Source: Pyxicephalus adspersus (lineage: Eukaryota; Chordata; Amphibia; Anura; Pyxicephalidae). Taken from it: DNA of 64,000 nt. Where the stretch lies: the NCBI RefSeq assembly GCF_032062135.1, contig NC_092863.1, positions 17,334,514 through 17,398,513 of the forward strand, given 5' to 3'. A model generated the notes under the pieces. That model saw nothing but the letters and a program-made list of their open reading frames with translations. It had not been told where the DNA came from and ran no database searches. The position numbers and the translations under genes were made by a program. Below are positions 29,001 to 41,000 of the stretch, one piece after another; positions within the stretch are counted from its first letter, which is position 1; every line of letters begins with the position of its first letter.

Positions 29001-32000
29001 ACAGATCAAAATCAGTTCTTTGTGTGATGTAAAAGTCTCAACTACATCTATGGCAAATCAACCAACCATTCTGCTCAGGACATAAAACCTGGTACTCATG
29101 TTTGACATTAGACTTGACTATAGACAAAAAGAGTGCTCTTATTACATGGACACTACTATTAGTAAACCAAGGATAACAATAGTAATCATACATCCGATCT
29201 ATCCACATCCCGGTAGAAACCTAAAAATGAGCCTTTGCTTGGTTATCTGCTGATTTCACATTAGATTCCATTTGGATCCAGTGTTGTCATGAGTTTAAAA
29301 ATCACCCCGCATATATTAAGCCTTTGCTAGGATATGAGGCATATAAAGTCTAGACACATACTAGACAACAGAGCACAAATAAAAGAAAATCATAGTAGAC
29401 ACCTGCTATATATCACAGCTATCACTTTGAATATTAAATAGTAAAAATATAAATGTAGCCACATGAGAAGTTTTATTTTCCAACGCTTCATGGACTTGAA
29501 TCCCGAAAACAGAGATTGTCCTGATCTGGAGGTCCCTGGGATGGCTTACTAATAAAAATCAGTCTGCACATGTTGGTATGTTTAAATTGAAATAACTCCA
29601 TAACTTCTGTTAAATGATTTTTTAATGATGATATAAGGAACTGGAGCAGACATAGGGAGGTGCAAACTATGCTCATGCAGGAGGTCTCCAGACCCCCCTT
29701 GGCCAGCAGGGTCACCAGGCTTATACCAGTTTAAATTTAAGTGCTTACACTGCTTACATTGATACAATTTTTTTTTAACACTGCATTAAATTGTCAGTTT
29801 TAAAGTGAACTTTTAAGCAGAAGATAGACTCGGTAAACTCTGTTGCACCCTTCTACTAAGGCAAAAATATTAGTATGGTATTTGGTGCATGGTCATGAGA
29901 AATTGGAAGGTCAGGCATCATTACTGATATAAATTAAAGGAGAAAATGGCACATAATGTGCATTTTTGGCTTTGTCTCAGGGTAATAGCAAGCATCTGGT
30001 GGTGTATGCGATTGGGTAAGAATTTTTACTTTACAATGAAGTTCACAGTCTCCTAAAAATTATCCTGAATATTTACTTGGAAATCTAGAGAAGACTCAGC
30101 ACTCTTTCACCTATGTTGATTTTGGGAGGCTGTCAGGGTCAAGGTCAGCCCTGCAAATATTTCACAGCATCGCTAGACTTGCTTCTCAATTCCCTGAACT
30201 TCAGCTTCTTTTATCTTACAAAATACACATGGGTGTTTATTGTAAACATTCCTCTCCCAAAAAGTAATGTGACTCAGCCAAATTCTCTTAGGTATGATAT
30301 TCTAGAGCAGTGTCAAACTCTCGCCCGGGGGCCAAATCTGGCCCCCAACATCCTTTTTTTGGCCCCCAAAGGAATCCTAAATATGTACTGCAGCTAAATA
30401 GCGCCGCTACTACAATTCCCGGCATCACTCGCATCTTTAGACCAGCGGGCTCTCTGCCTATGCATGGCCCCACATTGGGCTGTTTTATAGACGCAAATAA
30501 TGCCGGGATATTAAGTAGCGCGCTATTTCAATGTAGAGCGAAATTTAGCGGCGGGCCTCATAAGATTTAGCTCCGCATTGACCGCGTCTGACATTTCCAG
30601 CATTCCCCCTCAGCGGTACTTTTCCTTGGTACTCCAAGGCATGGACTTGAATGATTGGATTTTCATCTAACAATATTATTATTATTATTTTTAGCCTGTG
30701 CAAAAATGTTACGATTGAAATTCAACTCAGAAGGCTACAAAAAGAGAAAGGCAGAGGATTTTTTCTTAAATAAAATTAAAAAAAAAATGTTTATGCATCT
30801 TTCTCTATTATAAGCTTGTTTCAGATTTAATGTGAAGCAAAACCTCTTTGTTTCCATATGAAAAAGGTTTTTATCTAAAAAGAAGGAAAAATTTCCCCAA
30901 GTTTTTTAATATATTTCAAGGTTGGCCGGCGACTTTGTCTAAGTTTTTAATTTTGAGTTTGACACCCCTGTTCTAGAGTCTGCGATTGCAAACTTCGACC
31001 TAAAACTAACATGCTTTATCTAAACAGTGCAAATCATATTGCCAATTCATAGATATGACTAGTATAGTTTTGGTGACTGCATTTTATATGACTTTTGGAA
31101 GTAAATCCATTAGCTGAGGACAGTTAAATATTCTGTAAGTACCTTATTTGAATGGTATACTGGTCATCATGATTAAGTTCTGTCACCTTGGTCCTAAACT
31201 TTAGACAGTTTTCATTTTGATTACCCTAACATGAAAGGTTTTCCTATGCTGCAAATTTACAGTCATGCATATCGTAATCCCATCTTTTATACGCCTATGC
31301 CTACGAAAGGATAAGGAATGCAGTGCTATGGAACGCAAAGCATGAAAACCTATTAAAAGAGATAACCCGGAATGAAAGAGAAGTCATGTCCGGTGATACA
31401 GGTATGATTTACACCTAGTGATAAAAGATGGTTTAAGTAGGGGGATGGGCCTGGATAAAATAAGCAAACCTTTCACTTTAGTTTAAGGTCCACTCTAAAG
31501 AAGAATTCCAGAAAGTTTAGCTCTACAGTAAGTGTAAGGCAGGGGTGATCAGTTTAGCAGAAAATGAACTCAACCACATTCTCTGACATTCCTAGTGGGC
31601 TGAACATATGCTACAACAAACAGAATTCAAAACCAGTTCTTGGGGATCAAAATGACAATGAGAACCTAAGCATGTCCTCACTGTCTGCCATGTCAGTTTC
31701 CATAATTCCTTAACACAGGTTTCCGATTAATTTCCATTCGGTGATATATTCTGTTGGTTTTGCCAGGACCAAGACTAATCACTCAAATCTTAGTGATGGC
31801 AGAATAATGAATAAAAAAATTTAAAACTGAACAATCCTTTGGAATATTTGGAGGAAGTAACAGTATAATGCATTTTCAATTGTGTTATTACATTTTCTTC
31901 CAATTATTTGGCTTCCAGATATGTATTATGTTTTGCTGGTCAAAGAAAGTAAAGTTATTTAGCTCATGTAATGAGTCTTCCATATTGATACTTGGTAAAA

Positions 32001-35000
32001 GTGAAGAATATTTTCCAGTGAACCTCTTCTAGTGTTCAAAAACACTTTAAGGTTTATTGTATTCTTGTTGGGACTAGTGCCTGGGAAATACCTTAAATAA
32101 TTTACTTTTTGTCCTGAATTCCTCCTAAATTATTATTAATAATATTAAAATATCAATGCACTTACTGCTTTTCAATGATCACTGTGAAGGTGTGTTATAG
32201 AAGTCTGCACTGGGGGTCTGTCACTAAAGGGGTCTATCAATAGGGGTCCAATCTGGGGGTCTGTTACGAAGGTCCTGTTTGAGAAAGATATGGTCCTTCA
32301 AGGGCTGCAGCAAATCTGTAAATAATTTCCAATCCTCTAAGCTATCCCTATTTATACAATGCCTAATATTTAGTGCAATTTTATGAAAGTCTAAAGTCGC
32401 TGCTGTGCTGCTCACTGCTATCTGTGCCAGGTAGAAAGTTGCAATGAACCATCTACTTGCTTCTGCTTTAACCCCTCATGCGCCTTCCCAAATATTTCCT
32501 TACTAGTCACTCATTATTTGTTGGAGGAGCAGGGGAGGGGGAACAAAGTACATAACAAGGCATAGTAGGAAATGGAAAATGATGGTAAGTAATGGAAAAA
32601 AGATCAGACACCAGGGGTCTGGTGAAAAGTCTTTGCCCTCTATTTGCCATTTTGGCACAGAATGGGCCTTTTTGTTCAAAGAGAAAATTTTGCTGATCTC
32701 AGGCATGGGCAGTGGGATCAGCAAAATTTTTTTTTATCCTACCTCACCCGATCTCGCGCCTGGGTCAGGTGACGTGGGATGAAGAACCTGAAGAAGAAGA
32801 TGGTGGTGCCCGAAGTGCTGGCCCTGGGTCAGATGCCGAGACGATGCGGCACCCGATGCCGGACATCCCCTGGAGTTATCGGACTGCCCTGCGGGATTAA
32901 AGGTTAAGTGTGTTTTGGTTGTTTGTTTTATTTTTGAGCATAGTTCCTCTTTAACAGTTACCTACACCTTTGTATTTGCTTTGAAAATTTGTTTTCTGCC
33001 ATGTTCTTCCTCAGATGCTAACCATACATATTTGTCCCAGGCCTAGAACAATATTTGGTGTCTTTACTACTCTGTATGGCCTAGGTATACTTTGTTGTAT
33101 GGCCTAGGTTTTAGGAGATGCCACAGGAAATAATGCATCACAATAGAGATGAGAGCAATAATTTTTTCTATGGAGTCTGCCACCACATAAACTTTTTAGC
33201 GAAGAAAAATCAGGAGAAACCAACTCAATGCCAGAATATGGTATGCCTCTCAGGTATCTAGTCATATTACCAAAAGTGTTATAAAAGTCTATTTAAAAAG
33301 TCTTATAAAGGTACAGTTATAAAATAAAGTCCAATGACACATCCACCTTAAACATTTAGCAATATAAATCAACTTTTTATGCATCAAATGTCATTGGAAA
33401 CTCAGATATTACTAAAATATTGTAAATGTAGCAGTGATAGCTTCACTTTACCTAGCTTGTACAGAAATCAGAACTTCCATCAGGGCCCAGCAAGTCCTCC
33501 AACTACAAGGTGTCTGCAGAAAACTATAGAAGGGCAGATATAACACACCCAGCACAGGGAGAGAGCATTAGTAATCAGCTCCTGTAACCTCAATATGGCA
33601 TTAAGAATAAACATGCCTCTTGCATTAGAATTTATTTTTTTAGTCCAGCAGGTTTACCACAGGTTCAAAAACAATGTCCTTTTCAAATAATAATGTCTAA
33701 CAGTAGGATGCAGACAGACATTTAGAGTAATGTTTTCTAACTGTGTCATATTGCGGAAGTAAAACATCTTCTAAAGCCAAATCTGCACAGAGAACGTGAT
33801 AACATGCTGACTTTTCAACATATACAGACAAATAAACACATAAAGACAAAGCAGAAATACAATATAGTATATAATACTGAAATTCAAGTACCATTTAGGA
33901 TGAAATGCACAGAAATGCAAGTTTTATGGACCTATATTTTTTTCCAAGGCAGAACACCACATTGCACACGTTTCACATCTGTATGTTGTACTGCAATAAA
34001 ATTCAGATCCATTGGGATAACATTTAAAATGATTGATGCCAAGATTTATGGGACACTAAAGAGGTACATCTAGGTATCTATTTTGTTTTTGTTACATTTT
34101 TTACATCTATGAAAAATGCACACATTTCTGCCTTACCAATAAATTCCCTGCATGGGAGGATCATAGCAAAATCAAGGTTCAACTACATTACAAAAAGCAG
34201 TCAATATATCACTGTCAACATGCCTTACCAAAGGGGAAACTATAGGTATAATCTCATCATTGACCATGCAGTGTTCATAAAATGTAAAAGAAGGTCAGAG
34301 ACCTATTGTTAGGCAGGTGAATCAGTTCATATATATACTGTAAATTACAGTTTAGAGATAAGCTGTTGGCGTGTTGGCATGTAAGGTGTACTTCAAACTG
34401 CCCAGCTTTTATCTTTTGCCCTGGAACATACACCAGAGAAATTGCCCTCATACCCTTGGTAACCTAACTAGTATCGCTATGCCTATGTAACTGGGATTTC
34501 TTTTGCACCAAGGTACCATTAAGGTGAGGGGCAGTGTTATTCTAATATAGAATTTGCCTTTGCCACTTTGGATATTGGGGGTAAAGTGACAGTGTCTGTA
34601 AAAAGCCCTCAACCCCGTTCCTGACCCACTGATCCTCACCTTTCCAGAGTTCCCATATGCCTGTTATTACTGCGGTCCAATTACTGCATCACGGAGTAGA
34701 TTATTTGTACACCTATACCAAGAAGCACTGGGTATTTTACACCGGCAAATGAAGGAATGGAAGGCAAGATTGGAGGATTGGTGGATGGGTCAACTTTGCA
34801 TGGCTGATCAAGTCTCAATAAATTTAGCTACTTTGGCAGTGGAATAAGTCAGCCAAACATGGGTTATGATGGAATGAAACATCAAAAACCAAACATGCCT
34901 TTGTGTCCCCTTTTCTCAATATCTTCTGTACCTACTCATAAATGCCTCCAACTTTGCTCATATCTAATAGATTATTCACGATCACACGTCAACAACTACC

Positions 35001-38000
35001 CATCAAACTATGCAATTAATATATATTTTTTTAGCATGTGCATTCATAAATATCTTCTTACAACCATGGTGGGGGATAAAATCAGTTTGTGCTTGGCTTG
35101 CAACTTTCTGTATAACCAAATAGGAGTAAACATAAAGATAATTACATGAATGTAAACTATTAGAAATTTACAGCCTTTATTAGCACATGCATGTAACTAA
35201 ACAGATCACCAGATACAAATTCAAATGGCACAAGAACCAAAAAGTAAAAGATAAACACCATAAAGCAATGACATTTACAGACTGCACGTGCTGCTATCCC
35301 AAGTTTATGAGGCAGAAGCATTTGTAAGGTTTGGAGGAATGTATTCATACAACAGACCAAAAGAACAGCTTGACAGAAAGCAGAGCCTGAACACAGCCCA
35401 TGACTTTCAGAATGGACAGTGAAAAGTATAGAAATATTTATGAAAAGGGAAATACCTCCATTGTTTCAGCTTTCTACTTTAAAGTACACCTGTTGCGTTT
35501 AAATATGCGTGAACGTGACTACATAAAAGGTGTCTGCACTTACTATTAGATGCATGATTTAACAATTTAGGGCCCTGGCAAAATGTGTGCCAGTCTACTG
35601 CACAAACTTTGAAATGAGTCATGATTTAAGCTGTTTACACTGACACCATGGAACTTGGGGGTTATCTGCCTGTAGAATGCATGGATCATCCTTGGAGCAT
35701 CTACAATTCATAGGATTTAGCACTAAGAGCCAGAGTGCCACTACTCCAGATGAGCACTCTTTTTCCTAAGGCTATTCTAGCTGGCCTATATCATATTGAT
35801 ATGTTTATAATAAAAAATGAAAAGGACACACTTAGACTATCCAAAGTATTTGGCCAGATTATCCGTCCAAGCACGGTACTAGAATGACAGACTACCCAAA
35901 ACGTAGAAACAAGTCAAAGGCGAGAGCAGCCTCCTGATTGGCTGTGGTGACAGTGGTTCAGGTAAAACCCAAAAGACTAGGCAGTCGCTCACATGGAAAG
36001 AGGACCCAGAGCAAGATCGAGAAATGATGAGTATGACACTTTAGATGAGTATTTCAGCAGATTGTATACTTTTTTTTCCAGAAAAAGTTTGGAACTAGCC
36101 AACAGTGGGCAGCAAGCAAATATAGTAGGTAAGCAGTGAATCAGTAGAAAAGTAATTAGGAACACAAAATCAGTAGAACACAGAAGGTCATTGGGGTCAC
36201 AAGAGGCACTTTGGAACACAGCAGGTACTTGGGGTCCTAGCAAGCATTGGAGCCACAGGTAGAAACAGCATTGTGTTGCCTGAACTCTGTGTGACACACG
36301 TCTATGCATTTAGGTGCCTGTCTGATTGGCAGAGGCACCATCACTCAGGGCAATCCCCAGATGTATTAAAAGCCATGCCCCAGAAAAAAATACCTGGCAC
36401 TGTGCTAAAGGCCCAGTAGGTCTGACAAGCTCTAAGAAAACTTTTATGACTAATTTACCCTTTTAAACCTAACTCTGACGCACTGTATACAAACCTTGAT
36501 TCTAGCTCCACATTGAAGCTCAACCCAGAAATCAGAACAAAACTACTATATATCACTTGAGTAGGCAGGGAATAGGGCCAAGTACACATGTCAAATGATT
36601 ATTTCTAGAGACACTAGAACGAGTGCTGTACACAAATCGCTGTTCAGGCACCTGTTGAATCCTTCCCCAGAAAATTGCAGCGGTCATCCCAGTTGGTCTT
36701 TAAGTGACCTTTCACAACAGATCACTAAATGCAACCAGGGGACCCTTTTACATATGCTAGATTTTCACCTGTGACAATATCAAACATTTGTCTGGTGAGA
36801 CAAATATACAATGTGTGTGCCTAGCTTTAATGTTCACAATTGTTACATGTCTGTGCTAAAAAAAAATAAACTTCAGTTTAACTACAGTTTATCCAATAGT
36901 TAAAGAAAACCTGATATTACTTATTACTTTTTTTAAGCCAACTTGTACTAAAGTATCAGCATACACACAGCTTAGATTGTTTGATTATTTTTTTTTTTTG
37001 ATTTTCCTTATAGTATTTTTGGTTTTACAGCACACTTTGGACAATAATTCTTTCTCTACATGATGAAAATGTTGCCTGACAAGTTTAACTATCTTTAATT
37101 TGTTAACTTTTTCATAAACTTGCTAGTCTATGTCTTTTACTTTATGCACGTTTATGGAGCTTTTTATGTACACTGAAATAGTTACAGCATATCTGTGTCA
37201 AGCTTACTATTTGTATACTTGTAAATTTCCTTTCTAGAATCAAATACAGTCCCCTTACTGTTTTACAGTTTTGTTTTCATTTTCCTTCAGTTTTAACTAC
37301 GTTTGAAACCACTGTCTGTTATCATGTTCAGTAACTGGTCTTCTGCTTAGCATTGTCCCTGGAGTATGTGAATTCTGATAAAACTGGGTAAGAGGAGGCA
37401 CTTGAACTGTAGTTTGAAAATGACTTCACTTAGGACTTTAAATAAGCAGACAGAGTAATACCATGAAAGGTAGCAAGCCTTCTGCACACTTAGACTACGT
37501 ACACACGTCCAATGGATCTCGTCCAATAATCGGCTTAGGGCTGATATCGGATGAGAATCTGGCATGTGTACAGCGTTTGTCATCCATCGTCCGAAAGACC
37601 ATCCTGGCGGATCCACGGACGATGGACGACGAACGGTCACAATGAAAGCAAAACGGGAAGCGCACACCGGGGTGCTGCTACATCATTCTCCCCCTCCCCC
37701 CTTCATGTTTAGTCGTTGGAAAGGATATTGAAAGATCGTTTCCAATGACAATTATTGCAAGTGTGTACCCAGCTTTAGATTCAAGGTGCTGGTAATTATA
37801 TGGATGGTGCCAGCAAACTCAAAAAATATTCTTTACCAATAAAGAAGATGTTTGAAACAAGCATCACGATGATAAAGTAACAAATATACAATGACCATAA
37901 TAGGTATTACAAAAAAGAATCTGAGGGAAATGAAAGTTTGACATTCACTAAAACGTTTCTCTGGTAGAGAATGTTCCAGGTATATGTGTTTAAATTTTAG

Positions 38001-41000
38001 GAACTGATTCTCTACCAAAGATTGTGTAAAATCTGTGTAAAAATTGTGTGAATCTTGGATAAATTCATGTATAAATAGTCTAACATAGCAAGCACAAAAC
38101 GATTTTCTGAAAATAGCTGAAAATGATATTGCTACTTGGGTATAGTCTGCAGGTAAACCTGGGGGGTATGAACAAAAAACTCACTAAAATCTCAAATAAA
38201 CTTATTATAAATGTAATTTTTAGAAATGTTTTCCTTAGCATTTAAAGCCTGCAGCTTTTATTAATACCTGGTAACGCTGTTGTGAACCTACCACGTCTCC
38301 AAAATGTTCTCCTGAATACTTTCAGCAAAGTCTACTAGTGGCCATGCCAAAGCAAATGGTACAAACATAGCCGACTGTTGTCACCATTACAAAACTTGCC
38401 CTGAGAAATTGTAGGAAACCATGCCTGTTGATAGGAAGTAACTGCAATTAGTCTACAGTGGATCAGTAGTAGGGATGAGCATTCTCGAGAAAATTTCCTA
38501 GAACTTCCGATGGGTCAACAAAATTTTGGCGAACCGATTTCGCAGACCCATCGGAAGTTCCAGGAAATCATTACAGGAGGATTCCCAGGGCTGCATTAAA
38601 TTATGCAGCCCTGGGAATCCTCCTGTGTGCAATCCCCAGGCACTAGAAGTTAATTAACCTCTAGTGCCCGGGGATTGCACACAGGAGGATTCCCAGGGCT
38701 GCATGAATGAATGCAGCCCTGGCAATTTTCCTGTCAGTCTGCGATCCCCGGCACTAGAGGTTAAATTGGGACAAGTCTCCCCATTCAAAACCTCTAGTGC
38801 TCTCTGATTGGCTGAGGAAAGGAAAATCCTGATGACACTTGAGCGTCATTGATCAGCACAGCCCGCGGGACTTTTTATTTTTTATTTATTTATTTTTTTT
38901 TAAGGTACATTCGATTTGCGTATTTACACTGGCCGTTCTCCCTTACAATTTCGGTAAGCGAGAACAGCCGAATTTGCCCTGCAATCGAGTTTAAAAATCT
39001 CACTCTCTCATCCCTAATCAGTAGCACTGAGCTGCAACAAAGGATCTAGGTGAAAACTATTCTTTAAAATTATAGAAAGAATAACTATAAAAAACACAAA
39101 GCAAAGCAAATTGTCAGTTTCTTGGGGTTTACTTTATAATACAGTAATTATATTTTTGAAGTGAATTTCTGTGTATAAGTTTACTTGCTATAGAACCCTT
39201 TTTTACAAGAGAAAAGAGCTCACAGAATAGCCAAATACAAGATGAAATATATGAATCTCAGTAGAGGTTTGCATCCTTTTACCCACATATTTGTCTATGC
39301 CATTTTAACCTTTGTTGTTTATATATTGTATCATTTGTTTCAAGGCAAACAATTACTGGAAAATGTGTATCCCTATTACCTATACCATTTACTAGATGTT
39401 AGTTATAGTGCTTGGTACACTGAAAATCTACTCACTCAGAGGGCCATTGTTTATGTTTGACAATGTCTATATAATACCAGCAGACGTTATTAGTAAAACC
39501 TGTATTTGCATTTTTCTTTTACAGTTAAACTTTCTATAATAAGTAAAGTGCTCACAACTAAGTAACAAATCGACTTTTAAACTCCTATACAAAGAAACAT
39601 CTATACCTTGAAACTCCTAAACAAAGTACCATGCAGGTGTGTTCCTCACTTTGTGTAGATTAATCTTGTCATTATCTCCTACTTTTAATTGTTCTCCTTG
39701 TTTTGTAAATTATATTAAATCTGTGCACAAACAACAGTTAAGCTGGACATACACTAGGAGATATTTGCATGCTCAGGTATCTCAGATTACTGTCTCTCTA
39801 ATTACTGCTGTGAACCACTCATTACCACTTCAATGCAACCACTGAAACAACTGGAAATCAATAAGATATATTCAGAAATCTGATCAGTTGGAATGCCACC
39901 TCCACTAGTTATGTTCTGCTTAATATACTACAAAACTAAAAGCCTATTTATGGCCTGCCCCCACAACCCACCTTACCCAATTTACTAAAGATTGGGCATT
40001 CCCAATCAACATGTATTTTCTATTCCTATAGTGCAGGGGTGCCCAACAGGTGGATTGCGATCTACCGGCAAAGGCAACGTAAGTAGATCGCGGAGCCCTG
40101 CCTTTCAAAATAAACTCTACCGTGTACAGGAGTTATTAAGTCCACGTTTTTATTGTTGGTAGATCATTTCGACTTGGTCATTTTAGAAGTAGCTTGCAAG
40201 CCAAAAAAGTGTGGGCAGCCGTGCTATAGAGAATATAGATCACGCTCACTTTTTGATAGATTAGGTTCAGTATTTAATCTAATGTTTCATGTTTTCTCCA
40301 TGTACAGCCAGCATTCTGAAAGGCAGCATGACCTGGTATGTACAATAAAACTAAATGAGGAGAAATATAACTCCATCCATCCTGAGTTTTGCTAATATAA
40401 AGGCTTCAATACCTGTCCTAAACCCAAAATGTGTATGAATATCAGAATTCTGATTTTTAACTTCTGCATACCTGTTGCAGGTCAGTAGCTTAAAATATGA
40501 ATGAGCGTAAAAGCAAAAAGAATATAAAGCAACAAATATGTCACAAATGCAAACAACCATATTGCTAAAAGAATAGGTTTCCTTTAAAGTTTTTTGTGTG
40601 GTACAAGAATTATGAAAAACATGGTTTAAAGTTGGGTTAATGTTATGGGAAAATGAACTTCCACAAGCATTATAAAGCTTACAATGTTAGATGCCAGCTA
40701 TATTGTGTAGACGGGTATGTATAGTACAATAGTCCCATAAGAACATTTTTTTAAATAAATTGTATTTCAATTATATTATGAAAATATTATCAAAAGTTTA
40801 GATAACTAGTGTGATTTTCATCCTTATACAAGTCTGTCATTACATTCTGTCTACACAAGACAAAAATGATATATTTGCTTTTTCTATATAAACATGCTTT
40901 AGGTGTTTTCATTGGAACTGTCAAGCACACATCACTCACACTTTCCTTCCAAAGTTAGCTTACCGCCATGGTAAATTGCAAGAAAATCGAGCATTAAATG

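Noticed and set aside
32712..32900. Acidic 62-residue open frame in the GC-rich island
   Set aside because: Part of a probable dispersed repeat; no family features and no exon context.
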